Shown one piece after another: positions 1-6,585 of a stretch of DNA of 14,040 bases (the first letter of the stretch is position 1; the number at the start of each line of letters is the position of its first letter). Source of the DNA: CAZDDA01 sp964568045 (GTDB lineage: Bacteria > Bipolaricaulota > Bipolaricaulia > UBA7950 > UBA9294); NCBI GenBank assembly GCA_964568045.1, contig CAZMOL010000044.1, positions 1-14,040 on the forward strand. Direction: 5' to 3'. A program made the position numbers and the translations under genes. The notes beneath the pieces are model-generated. The model was given only the letters and a program-made list of their open reading frames with translations, did no database searches and was not told the DNA's origin.

Positions 1-2
1 CC

Positions 3-1229
3 CCGGAAGAGGCCAAAAAGCGGTTTAAGGCCAAGTTGGCCGGCCTGAAGAGGAGGCGAAAGTTCATCGACTGGCGCGCCGCCCCTGATTTCGCCCGCAA
101 GCTGGAGCTGATCCTCGCTACCCTGCATGAAGGGGTGGATGACCCAAAGACCGGGTTGGAGCTGGTGGGGGAGTTCTTTTCATGTGATCGTGCGATCTTC
201 GAACGGAGTGACGACTCAAGCGGGCTGATCGGCGACGTTTTTCGCTACGACGCACGAAACCTGTTTGTCACCTACGCGGCGAGGTGCACGGACAAGAGCT
301 TTGTCTGCGATCTCCTTTTGCGGCTCTACGAGCATGACGACTACGGGGTGAGGACGGAGCTCGTGGCGAAGGCTTCGGAGTTCTTGCCTGCAGAGGAGAT
401 GCGCGCCCTTGCCGCCGAGCTCTGGGAGCGGGCAAAGGGCGAACTCCCGGACTCTTGCCAGGCGGGCAAGTGGTGGATCGGGGTGGAACTCCTCGCCCGC
501 CAGATGGGAGACCCAGGCCTGTTCGAGAAGGCGAAGCTGACCGCAACCCCCGAGCTTTCCTCTCCGACGTGCATGGAGATCGCGGAAGTGTACTTGGAGA
601 ACGACGACCCCGAGATGGCTCTGTTCTGGATGGAACGGATTCCTCCCACGGATCGATTCCGCGCCGATGCGCAGGATCGGCTCCTCTATTCGATCTATGA
701 GCGGCTTGGGGACCGCGAGAAGATGACAGAGACGGCGTGGCGCTTGTTCCGCAACTGCCGTAGTCGCAGCACACTGGATATGCTCCTGCAGGCCCTCGGA
801 GAGTCCGAGCGGGAGCGGGTGATCGAGGAGCAGGTGGAACCGATCATGGGAAGCGCGACTCTCTCCTACGGCGATGCGGCCTTTCTGGTGGACATGGGGC
901 GGCTGGATGACGCTTCGGAGTATCTCTTTCGGTATCGCGATCAGCTGGACGGCAACCTGTATCAGTTCCTCCTTCCACTGGCAAAGGCGCTAGAGGAAGG
1001 GGGACGCTTTCTGGGGGCAACTCTGGTCTACCGCTCGTTGCTTGAATCGATCCTTGAGCGTGCTCAGTCGCGCTACTACCACCACGGGGTCCGTTACCTG
1101 AAGAAGCTGGACGCCCTCTCTCCTGCGCTAGAAGACTGGCGCGGTCTGCCTCCGCATGAGGAGTACAGGGAGAGCCTCCTTGAAGCCCACGGCCGCAAGC
1201 GGAGCTTCTGGTCGAAGTACGGTCTGTAA
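3..1229 (+). CDS. DUF6880-type protein, 5' end outside window
   Basis: The frame is open from the first complete codon at base 3, so the gene starts before the window. A TTG at 36 is in frame, but the residues before it (PEEAKKRFKAKL) already look like the family. Recognisable DUF6880 features are the segment RRRKFIDWR near the visible start, DDSSGLIGDVFR about 75 residues in, and the C-terminal HGRKRSFWSKY. The middle is acidic, helical and repeat-like, with stretches such as YLENDDPEMALFWMERI that resemble TPR-type helical pairs. There is no signal peptide or membrane segment in the visible part, so it is probably cytosolic. The biochemical function of the family is not known to me and I assign none. 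Compared with relatives as I remember them, some 60 or more N-terminal residues are missing. The gene converges on pheS across a 94-base gap; I see no strong terminator there, only a 5-bp stem (GGAAA/TTTCC, 1238-1253). Confidence 0.8.
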   Translation, partial: PEEAKKRFKAKLAGLKRRRKFIDWRAAPDFARKLELILATLHEGVDDPKTGLELVGEFFSCDRAIFERSDDSSGLIGDVFRYDARNLFVTYAARCTDKSFVCDLLLRLYEHDDYGVRTELVAKASEFLPAEEMRALAAELWERAKGELPDSCQAGKWWIGVELLARQMGDPGLFEKAKLTATPELSSPTCMEIAEVYLENDDPEMALFWMERIPPTDRFRADAQDRLLYSIYERLGDREKMTETAWRLFRNCRSRSTLDMLLQALGESERERVIEEQVEPIMGSATLSYGDAAFLVDMGRLDDASEYLFRYRDQLDGNLYQFLLPLAKALEEGGRFLGATLVYRSLLESILERAQSRYYHHGVRYLKKLDALSPALEDWRGLPPHEEYRESLLEAHGRKRSFWSKYGL

Positions 1230-1323
1230 TTCGTGCGGGAAATGGGGCTTTCCTACCAGGCTGCAGAGGCGGTAGCGAGCGATTCCGGTATCTTGGACTT
1301 GTGGCTGATAGCTTCTTTGGGGG

Positions 1324-2331
1324 TTAGAACTGTTGGATAAAGCGCAGGTCGTTGGCGAGGAAAATACGGATGTCGGGGATGCCATGGCGAAGCATGGCCA
1401 TGCGCTCGATTCCAAGCCCGAAGGCAAAACCGCTCACTTGTTCCGGATCGTATCCCACCTCGGCCAGGACAATGGGATCGACCATTCCCGCCCCCATGAT
1501 TTCAAGCCACTCTGAGGAGCTTGGTGCACGCATGTGGACCTGAACGGATGGCTCGGTAAATGGGAAGAAGTCTCCTGAGAGACGCATTTCGTACGCCTCT
1601 CCGAAAAACTCGTGCACGAACAACTCAATCACATATTTCAGATTGGCGAGAGACAGTCCTTCCTCCACCCACAGGAGTTCCACTTGGTGAAAGACAGGGG
1701 AATGAGTCGCATCCTGGGCGTCGCGTCGGTAGCATCGCCCGGGACAGATGATTCGCACTGGGGGCGAGCTCTCCTGCATCACCCGGATCTGCACCGGCGA
1801 GGTGTGGGGACGTAGCAGATGTGTATCGTCGATGTAAAACGAGTCCCACTCTTCGCGCGCAGGGTGGTCGGCTGGGATGTTCAGCGCGTCGAAGTTATGA
1901 TACTCGGTCTCGATCTCTGGACCGGTGGCAACATCAAAACCCATACGCAGGAAGATCGATTCGATCTCGTGCTGGACCTGAGTGAGGAGGTGAAGATGAC
2001 CCAGGGGATGGTAGCTTCCCGGAAGGGTGAGGTCGGCCTTCTCCTGCGAAAGTCTCTTTTCTACAGTTGTCTGCTCAAGCTCGCTTTGGCGTCCAGCAAG
2101 GGCGGCAGTGGCGCGCTTCTTTAGGGCGTTCAACAGCCTACCGACTTCGGCCCGCTCCGTTGGCTCAATCTCCGCAAGGGTCTTGAACAGCTGTGCGATT
2201 CGCCCTTTCCGGCCAAGGAATTCCACTCGGAATGCCTCCAACGCCTGTTGGTCGGTGAGCGTTTGAAGGCGTTGTTCAAGGTCGGTTTCTACAAGGCCTA
2301 CTTGCTGTTTTGCGTCGTCCATCTGCCTCAC
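1324..2331 (-). CDS. pheS: phenylalanine--tRNA ligase alpha subunit
   Basis: PheS is the catalytic subunit of the cytosolic (alpha-beta)2 enzyme that charges tRNA-Phe with phenylalanine. The 335 residues match the usual length of about 330-340. The N-terminal 90 residues are the helical coiled-coil tRNA-binding arm. The class II core follows: motif 1 region GFDVATGPEIE (131-141), motif 2 with PGRCYRRDAQDATHSPVFHQ (197-216), the Phe-pocket region FFPFTEPSVQV (255-265), and motif 3 GFAFGLGIERMAMLRHG (301-317). The start is either GTG at 2331 or ATG at 2322. GAGG lies only 3 bases before the ATG, and the promoter's expected start site is at about 2334, so the GTG could be used on an almost leaderless mRNA. 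The beta-subunit gene pheT, normally directly downstream, is absent: downstream is the convergent DUF6880 gene. PheT must be encoded elsewhere. Confidence 0.98.
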   Translation of the reverse strand: MRQMDDAKQQVGLVETDLEQRLQTLTDQQALEAFRVEFLGRKGRIAQLFKTLAEIEPTERAEVGRLLNALKKRATAALAGRQSELEQTTVEKRLSQEKADLTLPGSYHPLGHLHLLTQVQHEIESIFLRMGFDVATGPEIETEYHNFDALNIPADHPAREEWDSFYIDDTHLLRPHTSPVQIRVMQESSPPVRIICPGRCYRRDAQDATHSPVFHQVELLWVEEGLSLANLKYVIELFVHEFFGEAYEMRLSGDFFPFTEPSVQVHMRAPSSSEWLEIMGAGMVDPIVLAEVGYDPEQVSGFAFGLGIERMAMLRHGIPDIRIFLANDLRFIQQF

Positions 2332-2340
2332 AAGTAGGTG

Positions 2341-2369
2341 AGTATAGCGATCCCATCTTGCATTGACAA
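2341..2369 (-). promoter_or_regulatory. pheS promoter
   Basis: On the minus strand a -35 TTGTCA (2369-2364), a 17-base spacer and a -10 TATACT (2346-2341) form a very good sigma-70-type promoter. The expected transcription start is at about 2334, only 3 bases before the GTG at 2331 and 12 before the ATG at 2322, so the leader is extremely short. I see no room for a T-box or attenuator leader between promoter and gene. Confidence 0.7.
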
Positions 2370-2392
2370 GAGTCGTTCACTACCCGTAGTAT
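2363..2392 (+). promoter_or_regulatory. candidate promoter for peptidase-lipoprotein operon
   Basis: On the plus strand TTGACA (2363-2368), an 18-base spacer and TAGTAT (2387-2392) resemble a sigma-70 promoter. Its -35 occupies the same bases as the -35 of the divergent pheS promoter (TTGACAA read one way, TTGTCAA the other), so the two would compete for polymerase. A second TTGACA lies at 2405-2410 but has no -10 at a normal distance (TATAAA at 12, TATACT at 23 bases). Confidence 0.45.
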
Positions 2393-2404
2393 TGCGTTTG
2401 GGCG

Positions 2405-2419
2405 TTGACAATACGTCAA
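2405..2419. promoter_or_regulatory. palindrome, possible operator
   Basis: TTGAC, five bases, GTCAA is a perfect inverted repeat in the divergent pheS/peptidase promoter region. Its left arm repeats the TTGACAA found 42 bases upstream at 2363, which is about four helical turns. The placement downstream of the plus-strand promoter fits a repressor site, but no regulator is known and the arms are short. Confidence 0.3.
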
Positions 2420-2460
2420 TGCTATAAAGGAAATATACTGCATCATGATCTCTTCAGTGA

Positions 2461-2559
2461 AGGAGTATACTAATCGATTACGATAGACGTTGCTGCGCAT
2501 TACTCGGTGGCCTCGATGCCGACGCGTTTCTCCTCGTCAATCTGGAAGACTCAGACAGG
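2461..2559 (+). other. upstream in-frame coding extension of the M24B peptidase
   Basis: The peptidase frame is open from 2461 and its translation reads like the normal N-terminus of the family (ALLGGLDADAFLLVNLED, then FYLTGFTG after 2560). There is no ATG, GTG or TTG in this stretch. Two explanations are visible. First, AAGGAG (2460-2465) lies 7 bases before an in-frame ATC (2473), a near-cognate start. Second, an ATG at 2445 in another frame encodes MISSVKEYTNRLR and stops at TAG 2484-2486; skipping T2484 would join it smoothly to the extension, which would mean a single-base frameshift or a sequence error. TATACT (2434-2439) lies 5 bases before that ATG. Confidence 0.6.
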
Positions 2560-3552
2560 GTGAGTCAGTTCTACCTCACCGGATTTACTGGCGAGGGAGT
2601 GCTGCTGTTGTCAAATGAGGGGCTCTTGTTGCTGACTGACTCTCGCTATACTGAGCAGGCCGGCCGTGAGGTTCCAACGCTGACGCTCAAGGAGGTAAAA
2701 GGTAACTACGTGGATGAAGTAGCGACTGAGATCAGCGCGCTTGGGGTAAGGCGAGTCGCATTTGCCGCCAAGCGAATGAGCCACTACTGGGTGAAGAGGC
2801 TCGGTGAGGAGATTGATGCGGAGCTGATCTCCCTGGAGGATCCAGTGGGGAGTCTGAGGCGCGTCAAGGAATCCGGAGAGATCGACCGGATTCGCGAAGC
2901 CACTAGGATTACGGAGGCAGCACTCACCGAGTTGGCGAGCAAGATCAAAGCGGGGATGAGCGAACGAGATCTTGCCGTTGAGCTTGAGATTCTCATCCGA
3001 AACAATGGAGCAGAGAAGGTCGCTTTTGATCTCATTGTGGCCGCTGGAGAGAACAGTGCACTCCCGCACTACCGCCCTGGAATGCGAAGACTGCGAACAG
3101 GCGACCTACTGTTGTTTGATGTTGGTGCGCAGGTTGGGGGCTACTGTAGCGACATGACGCGTGTCTTTGTGGTGGGAACCGCGCCGGCACGTGCGCGGAA
3201 GATCTACGACCTTGTTCTGAGTGCCAACCGGGCTGGGGTAGCGGCGATACAGGCCGGTGCAGACGGTAAAGCGGTCGACGCTGTGGCCAGAGGCATGATC
3301 GATGAGGCTGGTCACAAAGAACACTTCGGGCATGGACTCGGCCACGGTGTTGGACTGGAAGTTCACGAGGGTCCTCGTCTTTCTTCATTGAGCGAGGACA
3401 CGCTAGAAGTTGGAATGGTGGTTACCGTAGAGCCGGGTGTCTATCTTCCTGGGTTCGGAGGGGTCAGGATCGAGGATCTTGTCGTTGTGGGTAACGATGG
3501 CTGTGAAGTTCTGACGAGCTTTCAGCGCGACAGATTGATTGAGGTTGGGTGA
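2560..3552 (+). CDS. M24B metallopeptidase, Xaa-Pro aminopeptidase/dipeptidase type
   Basis: A pita-bread-fold peptidase expected to cleave Xaa-Pro bonds in peptides in the cytosol, with two metal ions. The coordinates begin at the first conventional start (GTG), but the N-terminal creatinase-like domain clearly starts up to about 29 residues earlier, as described in the extension entry. In this 330-residue form the N-terminal domain ends near 95 and the catalytic domain runs from about 105. All five metal ligands are visible: D187 (LLFDVGA), D198 (YCSDMTR), H262 (GHGLGHGVGLEVHEG), E291 (TVEPGVY) and E305 (VRIEDLVVV). The accessory histidines H170 and H269 are also there. It therefore looks catalytically complete. 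Sequence cannot separate aminopeptidase P (pepP) from prolidase (pepQ), so no symbol is given. The lipoprotein gene begins 4 bases after the stop and is probably cotranscribed. Confidence 0.9.
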   Translation: MSQFYLTGFTGEGVLLLSNEGLLLLTDSRYTEQAGREVPTLTLKEVKGNYVDEVATEISALGVRRVAFAAKRMSHYWVKRLGEEIDAELISLEDPVGSLRRVKESGEIDRIREATRITEAALTELASKIKAGMSERDLAVELEILIRNNGAEKVAFDLIVAAGENSALPHYRPGMRRLRTGDLLLFDVGAQVGGYCSDMTRVFVVGTAPARARKIYDLVLSANRAGVAAIQAGADGKAVDAVARGMIDEAGHKEHFGHGLGHGVGLEVHEGPRLSSLSEDTLEVGMVVTVEPGVYLPGFGGVRIEDLVVVGNDGCEVLTSFQRDRLIEVG

Positions 3553-3556
3553 TCGG

Positions 3557-4513
3557 ATGAGAAAACGAAAAGGCAAGTTCTTTCGGCTGTTTCTGACAGG
3601 AGTGGTGGTCCTCTTTCTTTGCGGTTGTGCGATGCTGCGCTTTGACCCGGAGGCGCGCTTTGAGGTTTCTCCGGTGGTGATCTACGTTGGGGAGACAGTG
3701 ATGTTAGATGGTTCGTCGTCCTACAGCCAAGACGCGATTGTTTCCTATAGTTGGGAGTTTGGAGACGGAGAGTCCACCTACGGCCAACAGACAACCCACA
3801 CATACGCCGAGCCGGGGCGATATCCGATAACGCTGGAGGTCAGAGACGCTGTCGGCCGCACTGGCCAGGTAAGCGAAGAGATCGTCGTCTACCTTCGAAG
3901 CGGAAGCGAGGTCTTCTTCGAGGATTTTTCAAACGGGACTCAAGCGCTGGAGGAGTGGTCTCTCGATCCGACCTGGGCCAGCGCGCAGGAAGGCACGATT
4001 GTGAACCTCGGTGGCGCACACGGGTTTGTACTGTACATAGATAGTGGAATCGACCGCTGGCATCGCCGCACCGTGACGGTGAAGGTGCCGCCGCTTCACA
4101 CCGGGCAGCGGTTGGCCTTCTCCTGCCAAGTGTTGACCGCCCATACCCAAGACGCCCATACGTTCTTTGTTTTCCCAGCACGGAAATCACTCGATTCACT
4201 CACGGAATCTCTGCCGTACTTTGTCTTCACGAGTGAAGGAGGAGGCTCATTTGTCCGGGAGCCGGACGATGTTGGCGGTGAGGTTGGACATCTCCTTCCA
4301 TTCAAACCCAGTGTCTACCTATGGTATACCTACACGTTTGTCTACTCCTCGGAGGAGTATTCCTTCTTTGTCAACGATGATCTTCAAGGCTCAGCGATGA
4401 TGTCCGCACCGCTTTTCGAAGGAGGCGAGTGGTTGATCCTCTTGGGTGATGAGAGTCACGAGGAGGCGTGCCGCGCCTACTTCGATGACATTCGGATGTG
4501 GATTGAGGAGTGA
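3557..4513 (+). CDS. lipoprotein with PKD domain and C-terminal jelly-roll-like region
   Basis: A secreted, lipid-anchored protein of 318 residues. ATG 3557 is preferred over the in-frame TTG at 3539, which lies inside the peptidase gene, because the signal peptide then starts properly: basic MRKRKGKFFR, hydrophobic core, lipobox LCGC with the modified cysteine at C24. Residues about 34-113 form a PKD domain with the hallmark YSWEFGDG (64-71), HTYAEPGRYPITLEVRD (81-97) and a proline-rich first strand. After a short linker, EVFFEDFSNG starts a beta-rich region of about 200 residues ending in YFDDIRMWIEE, which resembles LamG/concanavalin-like folds (the paired features are the initial EDFSNG and final FDDIR). 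No catalytic residues are evident. The likely role is adhesion or binding to glycan or protein at the cell surface. That is inference from the domains. Confidence 0.82.
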   Translation: MRKRKGKFFRLFLTGVVVLFLCGCAMLRFDPEARFEVSPVVIYVGETVMLDGSSSYSQDAIVSYSWEFGDGESTYGQQTTHTYAEPGRYPITLEVRDAVGRTGQVSEEIVVYLRSGSEVFFEDFSNGTQALEEWSLDPTWASAQEGTIVNLGGAHGFVLYIDSGIDRWHRRTVTVKVPPLHTGQRLAFSCQVLTAHTQDAHTFFVFPARKSLDSLTESLPYFVFTSEGGGSFVREPDDVGGEVGHLLPFKPSVYLWYTYTFVYSSEEYSFFVNDDLQGSAMMSAPLFEGGEWLILLGDESHEEACRAYFDDIRMWIEE

Positions 4514-4540
4514 AGCGAAGGTGTCTGCATCTTCCGTAGT

Positions 4541-4569
4541 GCTATCGGGTCGATTCGCCATTCGATAGC
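4541..4569. repeat. 7-bp inverted repeat after lipoprotein gene
   Basis: GCTATCG (4541-4547) and CGATAGC (4563-4569) are perfect inverted arms around a 15-base loop, 27 bases after the lipoprotein stop. No T-run follows on either strand, so it is not a standard intrinsic terminator. It could be a weak mRNA 3' hairpin. Confidence 0.35.
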
Positions 4570-4767
4570 TTCCTACGCTGCCGACTGCCTCCCAGCATCC
4601 TACAATCTACTCAAGCTTTAGGTGATGCTTCGCGGAATGGACTCTTCTCCTCGTTGGAAGCCTTGGATAGTCGTCGCTGTTCTCCACATGCCTCGGAGGT
4701 ATGGTCTTTGATCGCCCGGGATTAGTGTCCTTGCCTGGACGATGACAGGGCGGGATCATGTAAGGGC

Positions 4768-4773
4768 AGGAGG
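4768..4773 (+). promoter_or_regulatory. ribosome binding site of mnhE
   Basis: AGGAGG sits 7 bases before ATG 4781. It decides this start over the upstream in-frame ATG at 4742, which has no such site and would add 13 non-conserved residues (TGRDHVRAGGRQ) before the first membrane helix. Confidence 0.8.
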
Positions 4774-4780
4774 GAGGCAG

Positions 4781-5272
4781 ATGATTCTTAGTGTCCTTGC
4801 GCTTCTTGGTTGTTGGTTGGCGTTGTCCCGAGGTGTCGATCTTCCGCGTCTTCTTGCTGGTGGCTTGGCCGCGGCGATCGTGGTTCTCGTGCAGCGCCGT
4901 CTCTTTCCTTCGTTTGCGTCGCTTCCCTCCTTGCTGCTGCGCCGACCGCATTGGCTCCTCGCCTTTCTCGTGGTATTCGTCTACCGCTTTGTTTCCTCGA
5001 CACTCAGTACGTGTCGGCTGATTCTCTTCGGTGGGGAAGAGGGCCGCATTGTTGCCCTTCCCACCGAGATCGAGCATCCAATCGGCCAGTTCATTCTTTT
5101 AAATGCGATCACGCTCACTCCATCGACCATCTCCCTCTTGATCGAAGGCGATCTGCTATACATCCACTGGCTGAAAGCAAAGGGGAGTCGTGGGGATTGG
5201 AAAGCGATCAAGGAATCGCTTGAATCGAGACTATATCCGGTTTTTTCGAGGAGCCGCGATGCGCGTCGCTGA
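4781..5272 (+). CDS. mnhE: Na+/H+ antiporter subunit E (MnhE/MrpE, MbhA-like)
   Basis: Small membrane subunit of the Mrp/Mnh multi-subunit monovalent cation/proton antiporter. The 163 residues match the family (about 160). Two N-terminal hydrophobic segments (MILSVLALLGCWLALS and the LLAGGLAAAIVVLVQRRLF region) are followed by WLLAFLVVFVYRFVSS. The C-terminal half carries the diagnostic LLNAITLTPSTISLLIEGDLL-type stretch (family form: A..lTPGT..v....d.L.vH) and YIHWLKAK. The C-terminus is a soluble tail predicted to be cytoplasmic. It is the first gene of the operon and ends 14 bases inside mnhF, which suggests translational coupling. MrpE is needed for antiport but does not itself carry the proton channel. 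The identification is firm from the ITLTPSTISL motif and the following F and G genes. Confidence 0.93.
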   Translation: MILSVLALLGCWLALSRGVDLPRLLAGGLAAAIVVLVQRRLFPSFASLPSLLLRRPHWLLAFLVVFVYRFVSSTLSTCRLILFGGEEGRIVALPTEIEHPIGQFILLNAITLTPSTISLLIEGDLLYIHWLKAKGSRGDWKAIKESLESRLYPVFSRSRDARR

Positions 5273-5516
5273 GTCTGTTCTCCTGCTTCTCACGCTTGTC
5301 GCCGTCCTGTACAGACTGTTTGTTGGTCCGACGGCGTGGGATCGGCTCCTTGCATACAACTCCGCATCAAACCGCGTCGTCATCCTCCTTGCTGGGGCCG
5401 GGGTGTTCCTTGATCAGTCCGTCTATTTGGATGTTGCTATTGTCTACGCGGCGTTGAGCTTCCTTGGCGTGGTCATTCTCGCCCGATTTATGGAGAGAGC
5501 GGAGGGCCATCGATGA
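5259..5516 (+). CDS. mnhF: Na+/H+ antiporter subunit F (MnhF/MrpF, MbhB-like)
   Basis: Three-helix membrane subunit, 85 residues, the usual size. The start ATG 5259 has GAGGAG 5 bases upstream and overlaps the end of mnhE by 14 bases; the longer frame from 5190 would add residues that are only mnhE read out of frame. Conserved family features are RLFVGPTAWDRLLAYNSASN (residues about 17-36, family RvlrGPt..DRvlA.n) and SVYLDVAIVYAALSFLGVVILARF (D in the second helix, A.l.F...v...r at the end). MrpF packs between MrpE and MrpG and the B/C region in known complexes. It ends with an ATGA overlap with mnhG. Confidence 0.93.
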   Translation: MRVAESVLLLLTLVAVLYRLFVGPTAWDRLLAYNSASNRVVILLAGAGVFLDQSVYLDVAIVYAALSFLGVVILARFMERAEGHR

Positions 5517-5800
5517 TCTCAACTATTCTCATGGGCCTTGGCCTTCTGTTTCTGGCAATCGGAACGGTAGGGATTCTGCGTTTTCGCGACATCTATTCCC
5601 GACTTCAGGCAAGTAGCGTCTCTGATAACGCAGGGCTTGGTCTGCTTCTGTTGGCTCTGATCGTCATTGGAGGGCTTGAGTGGCGTGACTTGAGTCTGGG
5701 GCTCCTTCTGGTTCTCCTATTGGTGACAAATCCCATCGCCACACACAGCATCGCCAAGAGCGCGTTTACGCAAAGGCATACAGGTTCGGAGGAAGGTTAG
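5513..5800 (+). CDS. mnhG: Na+/H+ antiporter subunit G (MnhG/MrpG, MbhC-like)
   Basis: Small membrane subunit of the antiporter, 95 residues. The family signature GTVGILRFRDIYSRLQASSV (residues about 18-37, family G..GllRfpD.ytRlHA.t) is present, with the usual histidine of RLHA replaced by Q (RLQA), a modest variation. The sequence then continues SDNAGLGLLLLALIV, matching the family pattern of a third helix after a short loop. The start ATG overlaps the mnhF stop (ATGA). Two bases separate its stop from the next gene, so the operon continues. Confidence 0.92.
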   Translation: MISTILMGLGLLFLAIGTVGILRFRDIYSRLQASSVSDNAGLGLLLLALIVIGGLEWRDLSLGLLLVLLLVTNPIATHSIAKSAFTQRHTGSEEG

Positions 5801-5802
5801 GG

Positions 5803-6585
5803 ATGGTCCAAACAGCTCTTCTGGCTCTTTTGCCACTGATCGCCGTGTTTGCACTAAGCCAGCGCAGGCGCCTTGCGGCGATCATTGGAATGGGATTGCT
5901 GAGTCTGGTGCTGGCAGGTGTCTACCTTCTTTCGCACGCGCCGGATGTCGCGATAACCGAGGTGGCAATCGGTGCTGCACTGGTTACTTTCGTCTATGTA
6001 CTCGCTATCCGCAAGACTGGAAGACTGGTGGTTGTCAGCGATGAGGTTCCCGGGCTCCTCTGCCGGGAAGGGGCGAGCCTCATTGGTCTCGAGCACGAAA
6101 TCCTCACTGGATTTGCACGCCATCTTGGTCTCGACCTTGCCATTCGCTTTCTCCCGAGTACGGAGGTGAAAGGGGCTCTCACACGTGGAGAGGCCGATAT
6201 CGGCGCTGGTGGAATCGTTGGAACAGACGATGACCGCTTTCTCGCAACTCCGGGGCACCTTCCCACTGCTCTATTTCACATCTTGCCGGCAGATGTCGGG
6301 GTTTCGCCGTCCTCCAAGCAAAGGCAGGAAGGCTACTTCTCGGACGTACTGGAAGCGGTGAGGGCAGGCGAGAGGAGGGCGTACACTCTTGATCTGGCTC
6401 GCTTCGTTGCACTGTCGCGACTCGATCTATCGGAATACACGGTGACTCGCCTGGAAGGGTCCCCATCGTACACTTTCCTTCTTGCGCCGGATAGAGACAC
6501 GCTTCACCACCAGTTTGTCTCATACTTGGATCGACTAAAGGAGAGCAAGGAATTGGCCCGGATGATTCAGAGGCACTTCCCATGA
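5803..6585 (+). CDS. MbhD-like antiporter subunit fused to a solute-binding (SBP_bac_3/MltF-like) domain
   Basis: Residues 1-70 are a three-helix MbhD-like domain (DUF4040 type, equal to part of the MrpA C-terminus), with the family motif HAPDVAITEVAIGAALVT (45-62). Residues about 74-260 are unexpected: LVVVSDEVPGLLCREGASLIGLEHEIL, then ARHLGLDLAIRFLPSTEVKGALTRGEADIGAGG, TDDDRF (141-146) and a final helix FVSYLDRLKESKELARMIQRHF. This is the layout of periplasmic amino-acid-binding domains: strand-loop, 'tGfe.el...a..lgl.l', 'l..GeaDi.aaG', T..R ligand arginine (R145 here), terminal helix. No catalytic transglycosylase domain follows. The positive-inside rule (RRR at 21-23; R70, K71, R74) would put this domain in the cytoplasm, which is odd for such a fold. 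GGAAGG precedes the ATG and the stop overlaps the next start (ATGA), so it is a translated operon member, not debris. A role in sensing is inference. Confidence 0.82.
   Translation: MVQTALLALLPLIAVFALSQRRRLAAIIGMGLLSLVLAGVYLLSHAPDVAITEVAIGAALVTFVYVLAIRKTGRLVVVSDEVPGLLCREGASLIGLEHEILTGFARHLGLDLAIRFLPSTEVKGALTRGEADIGAGGIVGTDDDRFLATPGHLPTALFHILPADVGVSPSSKQRQEGYFSDVLEAVRAGERRAYTLDLARFVALSRLDLSEYTVTRLEGSPSYTFLLAPDRDTLHHQFVSYLDRLKESKELARMIQRHFP

Larger units (their letters stand above)
4514..4780. other. non-coding gap before antiporter operon
   Basis: This 267-base stretch has no credible gene on either strand; the minus-strand open frame through it runs antisense into mnhE and has no family features. 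It holds a 7-bp inverted repeat near its start and the strong mnhE ribosome site at its end. I could not find a convincing -35/-10 pair for the operon; TATGGT near 4700 has no good -35. Confidence 0.6.

Noticed and set aside
268..774. Long minus-strand open frame inside the DUF6880 gene
   Set aside because: It is rich in Arg, Ser and Pro, typical of an antisense shadow in GC-rich DNA, with no domain features.
4541..4569. Intrinsic terminator after the lipoprotein gene
   Set aside because: The stem is only 7 bp with a 15-base loop, and no T-run follows on either strand.
4722..4800. 13-bp direct repeat TTAGTGTCCTTGC at 4722-4734 and 4788-4800
   Set aside because: About one chance repeat of this length is expected in a window of this size, and the second copy lies in mnhE coding sequence.
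4607..5077. Minus-strand open frame of 156 codons
   Set aside because: It is antisense to mnhE and the preceding gap, is of low-complexity basic composition, and has no family features.
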